From NCBI RefSeq assembly GCF_019279795.1, contig NC_056725.1:1753111416-1753175415 (forward strand): a DNA stretch of 64,000 nucleotides, given 5' to 3'. Shown piece by piece: positions 12,452-23,833 of this stretch. The DNA comes from Protopterus annectens (lineage: Eukaryota > Chordata > Ceratodontiformes > Protopteridae). The position numbers were made by a program, and so were the translations under genes. A model generated the notes under the pieces. The model made no database searches and had not been told where the DNA came from. It saw only the letters and a program-made list of their open reading frames with translations. Position 1 is the first letter of the stretch, and each line of letters begins with the position of its first letter.

Positions 12452-13264
12452 TACAAATAGATCAATATTTGACAGACCATAATTCAAAAATATGGCAAAA
12501 TGTCACTGTACTGTCACTGTAGGATACATGATGCATTGTCTTTAGCTAGGCCTGTGTTTTGGTGGGGTGCCACATCACTCAGACCTTTGCCCTTTTCTAA
12601 ATCTGTTTAGGTCTAAAATATCATTGCAGCCTTAGGTTTGGAATAATAAATTTGTAGACTATCCAAAGCTGGCAGTAACAAGCATCCATGATGATGAGAA
12701 CTTACAGGCTCAGCAAGATGAATGTATCACTCAGCTAACCATCACTATTTTGAATTTAATTCTAAGACATTTGCAGCTATCAGTTTTCAGAATGAGCACA
12801 AGGAATAATTTGAAGACATAAGTCATGATGCTATAACTCCTGTTGATTGCTATAATGACTTTGGTATTTTAATTTTCTGAAGTTCTTTCATTTAATGTTC
12901 ATGTTTAAATGATTTGTGAACAAAGAACAACTGCATTAAGAAAGTTATAATTCAGATTGTTTCTTCAAGAGTAGCTGATCTTTTGGTTCCAGTTTATGAT
13001 GATTTACTATGACTATACAGTGAATACAGTGCATCCCGTTGCAGAAATGAAACTAAAAAGCTAAAAAGATTAATGACATGAAAAAAATGAAGTGTCTACA
13101 ACATTTAAACTTCTTTTCTAATTATTACAGATGCATAAGGCACAATGTAATTAAGGCATTCAGGAGTCTATATAGTGATATCATGGACACGAATATGAAG
13201 ATGGCCTATAATCTGAACAACACCAATACTTATTAATAATTTACTGCTTTATACATACCTCAAG

Positions 13265-13286
13265 ATCTCTCTCTCTCTCTCTCTCT

Positions 13287-13341
<55 letters not shown>

Positions 13342-13346
13342 CACAG

Positions 13347-13409
<63 letters not shown>

Positions 13410-13410
13410 G
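13265..13410 (+). repeat. Compound (CT)n-(TA)n-(CA)n-(TA)n microsatellite
   Basis: Four simple-repeat blocks follow one another. The right (TA)n block leads directly into the palindromic repeat at 13411. Confidence 0.95.
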
Positions 13411-13862
13411 TCAACTTGTCAGCTATCTGTTTAGTTAACTAAAAGCAGTCGAATAAACAGATGTTGACCAAACACATTGTCGACTGATTGTTTGCAGCTT
13501 ACATATGCTTTGGTGGAACCCACAAGCCCACACAAAAATATGTCAAAAACAAGAATGTTGACCCACCAGTGTCCATGCTCAGAGAAACAACATTGGTGCA
13601 TGAAAAACTGAAAATGAACATTAAAAAAACATTGTTTTTTAGAGGGGGGCAATCTCCCTTACACTTTCTATGTGGGGGCTATGTCCCCTACACACCCTGG
13701 AAATTAAATATAGAAACTCCAATATAATACAACATTGGGATTAGAGAATATTCCGGAACACAGACAATTGTGTGATCTCGCACAATTGCTGACCATCTGT
13801 TTAGCTGACTGAAAGCAGTCAGATAAACAGATGTTGACCAAACACATTGTCAACTCATTATT

Positions 13863-13865
<3 letters not shown>
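13411..13865 (+). repeat. Palindrome-bearing repeat (MITE-like), two direct copies of the hairpin
   Basis: Two similar blocks, at about 13421-13500 and 13785-13865, contain CTGTTTAGNTNACTN, a short loop, and a matching AATAAACAG arm, then ATGTTGACCAAACACATTGT. In the second block the arms 13788-13811 and 13816-13839 pair over more than 20 bases. The interval between them has G-rich GAGGGGGGCAATCTCCC and GAATATTCCGGAACAC. A third, inverted copy is at 43691-43850. Every copy touches a (TA)n tract. No transposase is present. A TA-targeting non-autonomous DNA element is one explanation. Confidence 0.6.
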
Positions 13866-13914
<49 letters not shown>

Positions 13915-13920
13915 TAGAGA
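13866..13920 (+). repeat. (TA)n microsatellite, left half
   Basis: About 23 TA units ending in TAGATAGAGA, directly before a SINE. The same dinucleotide resumes at 14243. Confidence 0.95.
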
Positions 13921-14241
13921 GTGGCTGTGGTGGTGCAGTGGTTACCGTTGCCACCTCACAGCAAGAGGTTCGATCCTCGGCTGGGTTGCCTTCTGTGTGG
14001 AGTATGCATGTCCTCCCTGTGGTCGGGTGGGTTTCTTCCGGGTGCTCTGGTTTCCTCCCACATCTGTAGGTGGATTGGACACTCTAAATTGGTCCTAGGT
14101 GTGAGTGCGTGCTTGTGTATGCCTTCTGTGGAAGGTTGAGTGCTGGGCTGGCAACTCGACATCGTAAAACTCCACTGCCAGTCATGAACGGACAGGTGAT
14201 CCACTGTGACGACCCCTAACTGGGAAAAGTCGAAAGAAGAA

Positions 14242-14242
<1 letters not shown>
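13921..14242 (+). mobile_element. tRNA-headed SINE with RTE-type tail, full-length-looking
   Basis: This is the best-preserved copy of the family. It has an A-box-like TGGTGCAGTGGTTACC, a B-box-like GGTTCGATCCTCG, a body with TTCTGTGTGGAGTATGCATG and GGGTGCTCTGGTTTCCTCCC, and the tail GACCCCTAACTGGGAAAAGT then CGAAAGAAGAAG. It is flanked on both sides by (TA)n, so it appears to have landed inside a TA microsatellite. Confidence 0.88.

Positions 14243-14307
<65 letters not shown>
14243..14307 (+). repeat. (TA)n microsatellite, right half
   Basis: About 32 TA units continuing the tract interrupted by the SINE. Confidence 0.95.
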
Positions 14308-14309
<2 letters not shown>

Positions 14310-16021
14310 CTAAGGTAGTACCTAAGTAAGGAAAAGTGTCCATCTCTTAAACCAGTTGTACTGAGCTGTTTATTTTATTGCCATTTGTTTACTAGGAAAA
14401 TCCAACTGGGTCACAAGAACCCACTTTCAGTGGAGGCCCATGGAGAAAAGCTCCATTTAACAGAGAAAATTTAAAAAAATTCAAAGATACTACATAAAAA
14501 TAGTGAAAAATTACACAGTTCAAAAATAATCAACAATATTGTAAGGCACAAAGATGCACCAAAAATATGTTACAAATAGAATGATGAGAAAAATCCCATT
14601 AAGATACTATATATAATTCTGTGGAGCATATTTTTGGCCATTGACACTAGCAATAAGTAAAAGTCATGTGTTTAGTTTAATTGTAACTGAAAAAGGGAGA
14701 CAGATTAGGATAGATTAGTATAAATGGGAAAGAGGTGATAGGAAGAGTTTATGTAAAGTGGTAGAGAGGGTAGGATAGCCAGGTAAAGATGAGGAACTGG
14801 TGAAAAGTAAAAAATCTGTACAGATACAGCTGGAGAAAAGTAGAAAATTAGAAAAGTAGGTGGTCTTTCAGAAGATGCTTCAAGGAAGGATGGCAAGTTG
14901 CAGTTCTAATAGCCTGTGGAATAGAATTCCATTTTTGGCAACAGAGTAGCAAGTAAAGGCTATTTCAAATTGCTTTTTGACATTTATAGATGGTGAGAAG
15001 TTGTTTATCATTAGAACAGGGGTATCTATTTGGGGTGATAGGAAGGAATAATAGAACTTAGTACAGACCAGGCATGGAGTTTTTAAATGATGTGGTGGTA
15101 GTTGTATGAAGTCAAGGTAGTGGGGAAGTTCAAGCCAATTCAACTTCTAAAGGCCTTGCAGTGATGTGTATAGTATTATTTATTGGCAGCAAATTTAGCA
15201 ACTTTTTTGTAGCATATTTCAAGTTTAGTTTTAACAGATAACTGCAAGTTGTTAAGGATAGTGGTACCACATAGCAGTGAAGGAAGGAGGTAAGTGGTTG
15301 CTAGGGTGGTTTTGGCAGAGTTAGTAAGAAATATTTTTATGTCTATAAAGTATAGTAAGTTTCTGGTGAGGTTTTTTTTTATTTTGAATGTGGAGTTCAA
15401 ATCTGAGGTTATTATTTGTCACACCAAGAAGTTTTGTATGGCGTATAATTTCTATCTCTGTATTTTTAAGTGATTAGATTTTGAAGCTGGATTTGTGCTT
15501 CAGATGTGTTTTGGTGAGGAATAGGAATAGTTTTGTTTTTGGGTATGAGTAATAATTGGGCATTGTGAAACAAGTTTTCAGCAGAGGTGAAGGCTTCTTG
15601 TGTGATTTCATTAAGATGCATCAGAGTGTCAAATGAGCGTATTAGTGTAAAATCATCAGCATACTGCATAAGTGATGCTTGCCTAGAAGAGGTATGGAAG
15701 TCATTAATGAAAATATTGGAAGAGAAGTGGGCCAAGAATTGAACATTGGGGTACACCAGTGGTAACGTGGAGGTAAGGAGAGAAAGTATGTTGCCATCTA
15801 ACAGCTTGCTGTCTGTCAGATAGGTAGTTTTTAAACCACTGAAGTGAAGGAGGGGAGAAGCTGAGTAGTTGTTGAAGGGGTTTGTCACAAGAGAAGATAT
15901 AAAAGACTTTGGCTCAGGGGCGGCTCGTGGCATAGGGCTGCCGGACTGCAGCCCCCTCAAAAAGAAAAAAGGGAAAGAAAAAGAAATGAAAAAATAAAAA
16001 AAATATTTTTTTAAAATTCGC

Positions 16022-16128
16022 GCATAGACCGAGTCCCGGCTTATCGGTCTATGCACATGCTCAGGGCAGCCCGGCCGTCCCCATAGGGGGACACAAGGAG
16101 CGTCTGTGCACTTTTACAGTGCACAGAC
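16022..16128. repeat. Two perfect subterminal hairpins of the hAT element
   Basis: GCATAGACCGA (16022-16032) pairs perfectly with TCGGTCTATGC (16044-16054). GTCTGTGCACT (16102-16112) pairs perfectly with AGTGCACAGAC (16118-16128). Short subterminal repeats near hAT ends commonly bind the transposase; that role here is inference. Confidence 0.75.
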
Positions 16129-16303
16129 CCGCCAGGATTATGGGACGCATCCGGACTGCAAGAGGAGCAGCAGGGACTCGGGACAGTGCCTCAGGGATCT
16201 CGTCGGCGTCGGGAAGGAGCATGTGGATCTCGCGGGTCTTCAGTATTGCTTGGGGAAGGATGTATGGATTGTACGGACGTTAACTCTGGATGTATTCATT
16301 CAG
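16129..16303 (+). promoter_or_regulatory. GC-rich segment ending in a splice-donor-like site
   Basis: This stretch is much richer in G, C and CpG than its AT-rich surroundings and ends CATTCAG followed by GTAAGG at 16304, a good donor match. It could be the relic promoter and first exon of the parent transposon, whose coding part has been replaced by repeats. No matching acceptor or coding exon was found, so this is a weak call. Confidence 0.35.
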
Positions 16304-16334
16304 GTAAGGTGCCTTTCAATTTACAATGTTTATT

Positions 16335-16898
16335 TTTCTTTGTGTATGGTGCTTGTGCTTTACAGGAGTTTGTGTATGGTGCTTGTGCTTTACTGGAGAG
16401 TTTGTGTATGGTGCTTGTGCTTTACTGGAGTTTGTGTATGGTGCTTGTGCTTTACTGGAGAGTTTGTGTATGGTGCTTGTGCTTTACTGGAGAGTTTGTG
16501 TATGGTGCTTGTGCTTTACTGGAGAGTTTGTGTATGGTGCTTGTGCTTTACTGGAGAGTTTGTGTATGGTGCTTGTGCTTTACTGGAGAGTTTGTGTATG
16601 GTGCTTGTGCTTTACTGGAGAGTTTGTGTATGGTGCTTGTGCTTTACTGGAGAGTTTGTGTATGGTGCTTGTGCTTTACTGGAGAGTTTGTGTATGGTGC
16701 TTGTGCTTTACTGGAGAGTTTGTGTATGGTGCTTGTGCTTTACTGGTGTGTGTGTGTGTGTGTGTGTTACTGGAGAGTTTGTGTGTGTGTGTGTGTGTTA
16801 CTGGAGAGTTTGTGTATGGTGCTTGTGCTTTACTGGAGAGTTTGTGTATGGTGCTTGTGCTTTACTGGAGAGTTTGTGTATGGTGCTTGTGCTTTACT

Positions 16899-16900
<2 letters not shown>
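16335..16900 (+). repeat. 32-bp minisatellite, about 16 units
   Basis: The unit contains GTGTATGGTGCTTGTGCTTT followed by ACTGGAGAGTTT. Units are nearly identical, with a few short TG-expanded variants at about 16745-16805. Because 32 is not divisible by 3 and the unit has no stop in any forward frame, all three forward frames stay open across the array; these long frames are artefacts of the repeat. Confidence 0.95.

Positions 16901-16958
<58 letters not shown>
16901..16958 (+). repeat. (TG)n microsatellite
   Basis: About 29 TG units immediately after the minisatellite. It probably grew out of the TG-rich start of the 32-bp unit. Confidence 0.95.
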
Positions 16959-16960
<2 letters not shown>

Positions 16961-17129
16961 TGTGAAAATGCCCCAGGTGCTTATGGTGGTGTGGTAGGGA
17001 ATGCCTCAGGCTTGAACCCTGTACCCTGTATGCAGGTGTTAAAGACTTGAGTTCCCTACCCACCACCATTTGTAAAAATTTCAGATTTTTACCTCATATT
17101 TGATCTGATCTGTTCCTCATAATATCTGT

Positions 17130-19215
17130 GGTTTGTAAATGCTGTAATGCTTGATATTTGATGGTGTAGTAGTAGCATTGTTGCCTCACAGCTGCAGGTT
17201 CTTGGGTTTGATTCTTGGCTGGGGTTCCTTCTTTGTGGGGTCTGTATCTTCTCCCTGTGTTTGTGTGGGTTTGCTTTTGTGCCCTCCCATGTTACAAAGA
17301 CATGTCTGCATTATTTCTTCCTGGGCCTCCGCTGAAAATTTGTTTATTTGTTCCAAGTCAGACTGTCCTGATTAAAAATGTTAAATAAAATTGATAGGCA
17401 TTTGAATTTCAGACTTAAGGGTTTCTGAATGTTTAATTCCTGCGTATTTGATGGTGCAGTGGGAGTATTGTTGCCTCACAGCTATAGGTTTTCTGGTTTG
17501 ATTCTTGGTTGGGGTGAAGTCTGCATCTCCTGCCTGTGTTTGTGTGGATTTGCTCTGGTGCCCTGCCATTTTACAAAGATGTGTCTGCAGTTTTAATCCC
17601 TCGTCTCTGCTGAAAATTGTTTTTGTTCTGTCCATGATAAATTTGACAGGCATTTGAATTTCAGACTTCAGGTTTCTGAATGTTTAATTCCTTGCAGATT
17701 TGATGGTGCAGTGGTAGTATTGTTGCCTCACAGCTATAGGTTTTCTGGTTTGATTCTTGGTTGGGGTGGCTTCTGTGTGGAGTCTGCATCTCCTGCCTGT
17801 GTTTGTGTGGATTTGCTCTGGTGCCCTGCCATTTTACAAAGATGTGTCTGCAGTTTTAATCCCTCGTCTCTGCTGAAAATTGTTTTGTTCTGTCCAGTAA
17901 ATTTGACAGGCATTTGAATTTCAGACTTCAGGTTTCTGAATGTTTAATTCCTTGCAGATTTGATGGTGCAGTGGTAGTATTGTTGCCTCACAGCTATAGG
18001 TTTTCTGGTTTGATTCTTGGTTGGGGTGGCTTCTGTGTGGAGTCTGCATCTCCTGCCTGTGTTTGTGTGGATTTGCTCTGGTGCCCTGCCATTTTACAAA
18101 GATGTGTCTGCAGTTTTAATCCCTCGTCTCTGCTGAAAATTGTTTTGTTCTGTCCGCAGTAAATTTGACAGGCATTTGAATTTCAGACTTCAGGTTTCTG
18201 AATGTTTAATTCCTTGCAGATTTGATGGTGCAGTGGTAGTATTGTTGCCTCACAGCTATAGGTTTTCTGGTTTGATTCTTGGTTGGGGTGGCTTCTGTTT
18301 GGAGTCTGCATCTCCTGCCTGTGTTTGTGTGGATTTGCTCTGGTGCCCTGCCATTTTACAAAGATGTGTCTGCAGTTTTAATCCCTCCGTCTCTGCTGAA
18401 AATTGTTTTTGTTCTGTCCGCAGTAAAATTGACAGGCATTTGAATTTCAGACTTCAGGTTTCTGAATGTTTAATTCCTTGTATAATTGATGGTGCAGTGA
18501 TAGTATTGTTACCTCACAACTATAGGTTTTCTGGTTTGATTCTTGGTTGGGGTGGCTTCTGTCTGCATCTCCTCCCTGTATTTGTGTGGATTTGCTCTGG
18601 TGCCCTGCCATTTTGCAAAGACGTGTCTGCAGTATTAATCCCTGCATCTCTGCTGAAAATTGTTTTGTTCTGTCCGCAGTAAAATTGACAGGCATTTGAA
18701 TTTCAGACTTCAGGTTTCTGAATGTTTGATTCCTTGCAGATTTGATGGTGCAGTGGTAGTATTGTTGCCTCACAGCTATAGGTTTTCTGGTTTGATTCTT
18801 GGTTGGGGTGGCTTCTGTGTGGAGTCTGCATCTCCTCCATGTGTTTGTGTGGATTTGCTCTGGTGCCCTGCCATTTTACAAAGACGTGTCTGCAGTTTTA
18901 ATCCCTGCTGAAAATTGGTTTTGTTCTGTCCAGTAAAATTGACAGGCATTTGAATTTCAGACTTCAGGTTTCTGAATGTTTAATTCCTTGCATAATTGAT
19001 GGTGCGGTGGTAGTATTGTTGCCTCACAGCTATAGGTTTTCTGGTTTGATTCTTGGTTGGGGTGGCTTCTGTTTGGAGTCTGCATCTCCTGCCTGTGTTT
19101 GTGTGGTTTGCTCTGATGCCCTGCCATTTTACAAAGACGTGTCTGCAGTATTAATCCCTCGTCTCTGCTGAAAATTGTTTTTGTTCTGTCCGCAGTAGAA
19201 TTGACCGGCATTTGA
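17130..19215 (+). repeat. Tandem array of about eight ~260-bp SINE-like units
   Basis: Each unit has a tRNA-like head (GATGGTGCAGTGGTAGTATT, GTTTGATTCTTGG), a body (TTCTGTGTGGAGTCTGCATC), and a tail (CTCTGCTGAAAATTG, GTCCAGTAAA). Units are joined by TTGACAGGCATTTGAATTTC. The tail resembles the 3' end of the local L2-type LINE (CCTCTGCTGAAAATGGG at 52815). Spacing is about 260 bases and the middle units differ by only a few bases, so the array spread by local duplication, not by repeated retrotransposition. Confidence 0.88.
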
Positions 19216-20990
19216 ATTTCAAACTTCATGTTCTTCAGAATACATAGTAGCACAACCTTTTTTCTAGCAATTTTCTAAGTTTATAAGATGAATATTTTAA
19301 ATTTGTCCCTATTTTTGGGACTGTATTCCCCATTATTGGCTTCGTCAGGTTTTGTGCTAAGGTTGACAGCTATGGCAAGAACTGAATTCACTGAATATGG
19401 ACTGTAGAATTGTGCATATTTACTGATAAAGGTGCACTGTAGAATTGTGCATATTTACTGATAATGGTGGACTGTAGAATTGTGCATATTTACTAATAAT
19501 GGTGGACTGTGGAATTGTGCATATTTACTAATAATGGTGGACTGTAGAATTGTGTATATTTACTAATAATGGTGGACTGTGGAAGTCTGAGTAGACTTTT
19601 TATGATAAATGTTCTCAACTGGGCAGTTTTGCCATTATGGGTGCATATGTTTTGTTTCATTGCTTACTGGAAAAATGTTCAAAACAAATTTAAAACACCC
19701 TCTAACAAGTGTACTGTATTGTACAAGGAATATAATTTTAGTACAATGAGGAAGGTGTATCAAAGAGCACATGTATGTTTCATATGCAAGGGGCCTATGA
19801 TTCGAAACCAGCCCAAAATTAATCTTTATCTGCCACTGGCAAAATGTATTTTCTTTGAATGTGGGTTTCAATGAATGTGAGTTTCAAGGGCAGAGAAGTT
19901 TTAATGCTAAGTTTTCATTGTGAGACTGCATTGCTTTGTTTAACAGATTACTTAATGTTTGTGCTGTAAAATACAAAATAAAACTTTCAAATGAAGTCCA
20001 ATCATTGAAGTAAAGCAGTATGCACATTAGTGTTTATGGTAAATGGAGTGAAATAGCCAAGTAATGGTTAATTGGAATGGCTGCAGAGGCTCCAGTTCAA
20101 CCATTATTTTGTCAGGGGAAGGGCAGCAAACTCAGACAGGCCCAGCTGAACTATACCTCCCAACTGTCCAGATTTTCAAAGAATGAATAGATTTTTGCTT
20201 CTTATTTTTGGTTTGTTGTTCATAAAATTTGTAGTTTTAATTCCTAAATGATTTGCCAGAAGTCACTAAATAATAAGTTTCAGACTTCATAACCTTCATA
20301 AAATGCATGTTAAAGTAAGAGCCGTTCTATCAACTGTCTCAATTTATACAAGAGCAATTTTTAGTACTGTTTATATGTGCCCCAATATATTTGGCCTTGT
20401 TCAGATTTACTGCATTAACAGGTTGAGAGGTACATGCAAATAAATTGCTTTATAGAATTAGGCATAGCCAACCTCTCAACTGTCCCCAATTTTGGCTCAA
20501 AATGTTACTCTTCCCCTAATAATCCCTCCAAAATAGCAATTTTGGAAGAAAACATGGAGGGTTTACAATTAAGAAATAACTGTAATAATCAAAGTTATAG
20601 ATTACTTGAAATGCATGTAGATTCTTTTATTTTGTCAGCTGCTCAAGGTAGCAGTACTAATATTAAAGTGTCCCTTCTTTGACAGGTAGAAGCTGTATTG
20701 TGTGTCTATTTTATATTTTTGCATCACATTTTGGTCCATTTTTCATAAAATTGTGTTTTTGGCAAATTAGTGACAAATCACTAAAGACTGAAGTTAGAAA
20801 ATGACAGACATTTGAGTTTCAGATTTTATACCCTTCAGAAAATTCATACTAATGCAAGACCTATTCTATTATCTTTCTAAGTTTATTAGAGCAATATTTA
20901 AAATTGTCCTTCTTGTTGTGCCTTTGTCCCACTTCTGTGTATGGCTTTGTCCAGATTTCTTGCTCTTGAAGTTGAGAGGTATGACAAATG
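19205..20990 (+). repeat. Three diverged copies of a ~200-bp internal repeat in the hAT element
   Basis: Blocks at about 19205-19350, 20220-20440 and 20740-20990 share, in order, a TTTGAATTTCA/TTTCAGACTTCAT segment, a CTTCAGAAAAT-like segment, CTATCTTTCTAAGTTTAT-like DNA, an AAAATTGTCC-like stretch and a TTGAGAGGT-like end. They are diverged and spaced, unlike the tight SINE array next to them. Confidence 0.45.
19390..19580 (+). repeat. 35-bp minisatellite, about five units
   Basis: The unit reads GGTGGACTGTAGAATTGTGC then ATATTTACTAATAAT, with one or two substitutions per copy. Confidence 0.9.
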
Positions 20991-21000
20991 TGTCAGGGCC

Positions 21001-22000
21001 ATCACAGTCAGCCAGAGAGATTTCAAATTGTGACATGCTTGTTGCACCCCACTCCCCATGTAGTGACTCTGGATGTGTCCAAGCAAGGCAAGGAGTAGTT
21101 GTATCTACCTTGGATGGGGAGGACACACTGCATAAGTACTACAGTGGCTTTTCATCTGTCCTTGATTTTGCAGAATGGTCTGGTTTCTGTCATATTTTTG
21201 TACTGTTGATTTATGCTTATTACTCAAAGTGCCTGTTGCTCTGTGTTTAAGTAGCAATGCTTTAATGACCATAAGGTAAGCTTGTCTGACATCGTAAGAT
21301 GCAAGTAAGCTTTAATAAGCATACTGTTAAAGAATTGCCAACATTGAAAGCCTTTCTGTTGTTGCCATGCAGAGAATACTTGACTAGATAATGTATAAGC
21401 CTTGGGTATTAAAGGACAGGATTCCATTATTTTAAAAGCTCATTACACTTGTTGGAGACTTCCAGTCATCTCTACAGGCTTTACCCGTAAACTAAACAGA
21501 ATGCCAATCATGTGTGGTCCATAACCTGTACAGTAATCCTTTAAGCAATGTATCTTGAGCTTGTTTCTTGTTTGCTTTTCATTTTTTACTTTTATCATGT
21601 TTTCCCCATGAAACGTTGTCAGGCAGCAGGTCTTTTTTGGATAAGAAACATTTTTACAAGTGGGGCATCACATAGATTTCTACTTTCAGCATGTTGCTTG
21701 GTACTTTAATAAAGCTGAATATATTATAATTAGAACTGCAGTGCAAGGAGAAGTAGTTTGAGTTGAGTGCTTCTGGTTTTCTTATACTTGATTTTGACTG
21801 GCATTCCAGTAATGTATTTAAAAGTAATTTATTTTTTCATGCCTCACAACCTTTTGTTTCCATCTAGATATTAAGTAAGCTGTCATGCAGCCAATGCATT
21901 GAAATATTTTTATTCTTCTACACTTATTTTTGTCTTGATTGGACTTTCATAATGATGGTTTGCCACCCAGGGCAGCGTATTTAATTAAAGTTAGTTTTTT
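21001..22000. other. hAT interior, no gene seen
   Basis: AT-rich sequence without recognisable coding motifs. The last 110 bases before the right terminus (about 22010-22116) are C-rich and hold the terminal region of the transposon. Confidence 0.5.
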
Positions 22001-23232
22001 TGTGGTTTTGTGCATAGCTCCTCCCCTTTATGGTTGACCACACCCCTTCCCTTTGACCCCGCCCATTCAGCATCTCCTGCAGCCCCCCTGTGATTTGAAG
22101 TCACCAGCCGCCACTGCTTTGGCTAGATCCAGAAATATGATAATATAAAGAGATAAGTTTGCCAGGGTCCCTTTTCTTAGTTATATTATCTAAAAAGGAT
22201 AATAGTGCAGTAGGTGTATTAAGGCCAGGGCAGAATCCATGCTGAGTACTGGTTAAGAGCTGTTCTGAGAGGAGATGGTCAAAAAGTTGAGTGTGGATAC
22301 ATTTTTTCTATGATTTTTGAGGAGGGAGATTGTAGTGGAATGAAAGTTACAGACTTCTGTAGTTTCCTCCCTTCTACAGTGGGATGACATATGATCTTTA
22401 CTAAATAGCTGGGACATAAGATTCCTGTATGGATCTATTGATTTAGATAGCTGTTGAGTAAGATATGGCTTCTGCTGCCATCTTGAGATATTCAGGTGGG
22501 AGGTTGTCTGCAGCTGTAGAGCAAGGTTTAAGTTTAAGTAGCATATTTTTATAGTAGACACTGTTGCAGGTTTTAAGGTGAAGTTGTTAGCATTTGTGGC
22601 TAAGGATTGTTTGGATTCATATTTTTCAAAGGTTAATGTGGTAGCGGAGGGTACACCTTGTAATATGTTATCTGTTTGTGTAGGGGAGGGTGATGTGCTG
22701 TTGGTGAGGGCTCAGTGCTCTCTGTAAAGTATTTATTAAATGTAGTCATTGTTATGAGAGGAGAGCAGATTTGAGAGGGATGTGGATATTTTCTTGAGTC
22801 AGAATTGAGAAGTGTATGAATAGAGGACCAAAACTGCTTTGGATTATTTTTATGATTAATCTGTTGGTCACAGCATTGCTTCTTATCTTTGTATATTCAT
22901 TTTTTGTTTGATTACAAAGTTCCCTGTATCACTGAAAGTTTGGGAATTTCTTTTTATTTAATCACTTCCTCCAGCCTTGTTGTAATATGCATAATTTGGT
23001 AAGAGTGGATAGCATGGTGAATGTTTTACTTTTATTCTTTTTATATGTAGAGTGACAATGTTATTAGGGTGTTAAAAATGTATTAAAAGTTTCAACTGCA
23101 TCATCTAATGGAAGAGTTTTAAGCACAGACCAGTTGAAGGACCTTAAGATACTGTTGAATAAGTCTCTGTTAAAAATTTTGTGAGATTCATGGTTGGTTT
23201 AAGTTGGTAGGTATTGGGGTAATTAGTGGTAA

Positions 23233-23234
<2 letters not shown>

Positions 23235-23317
<83 letters not shown>
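23235..23317 (+). repeat. (GT)n microsatellite
   Basis: About 41 GT units inside the LINE copy 2 sequence. Confidence 0.96.
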
Positions 23318-23318
<1 letters not shown>

Positions 23319-23656
23319 AAGGAGATGGCCACTTTTAGGATTTGTTCTGCTGATAGTATATTTACTAATGTCTGAGACTAAAATTCAATAAGGAATTCTG
23401 CCCTTATTGCTTTTGTTGTATCTAGTAGGTGCTGTGATTAGTTTTGTGAGACCAAATATGTTTTTACAGGATGAGGGACTGTCAGAGGTTACATTTTGCT
23501 AGTCACTATTGACATCACCCAGAATAATTTGTCCCTAAGTAATAGTACTAGATACCCAAGAGAGAAATTCTTTGAGTATGGGTATGTTGTTTATAGGGGG
23601 AATGTAAATTACAATAATACGGGGGGGGGGGTTCGATTTTAGTTTTAAAAGTGTTA

Positions 23657-23833
23657 TGACGATTCTCAGTTAGAGCGTCTTCTGTGTGTCGACATGCGTG
23701 AATGGGCGTTCCTTCGTTGAAGGTTGTGCGTTAGGCCCGGCAAGCCAGTATGTAAAAATCTACTGCCAATCACTAGCGGACCGGAGTTCCGCTGTGGCAA
23801 CCCCTAACCGGGAAAAGACGAAAGACACAAAAA
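23657..23833 (+). mobile_element. tRNA-SINE with RTE-type tail, 5'-truncated
   Basis: Begins inside the head (GATTCTCAGTTAGAGCGTCT) and keeps the whole body and tail (GCGGACCGGAGTTCC, CCCCTAACCGGGAAAAGACG). It is closer to the copy at 5157 than to the one at 13921, so two subfamilies are present. It lies within LINE copy 2. Confidence 0.82.

Larger units (their letters stand above)
15915..22116. mobile_element. Large non-autonomous hAT-type DNA transposon
   Basis: The ends are CAGGGGCGGCTCGTGGC on the left and, read inward from the right, CAGTGGCGGCTGGTGAC (14 of 17 matching). An 8-bp direct duplication CTTTGGCT flanks it (15907-15914 and 22117-22124). Eight-base duplications with CAG-type termini are the hallmark of the hAT superfamily. 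The flanks are two halves of one LINE, so the insertion point is exact. The 6.2 kb interior has no transposase reading frame that I can recognise; it holds two subterminal hairpins, a GC-rich first-exon-like segment and several tandem arrays. Movement would have needed a transposase supplied in trans. Confidence 0.87.

Noticed and set aside
16106-17050. Three long overlapping forward reading frames (up to 314 codons)
   Set aside because: They are products of the 32-bp repeat, which has no stop in any forward frame; there is no non-repeat domain.
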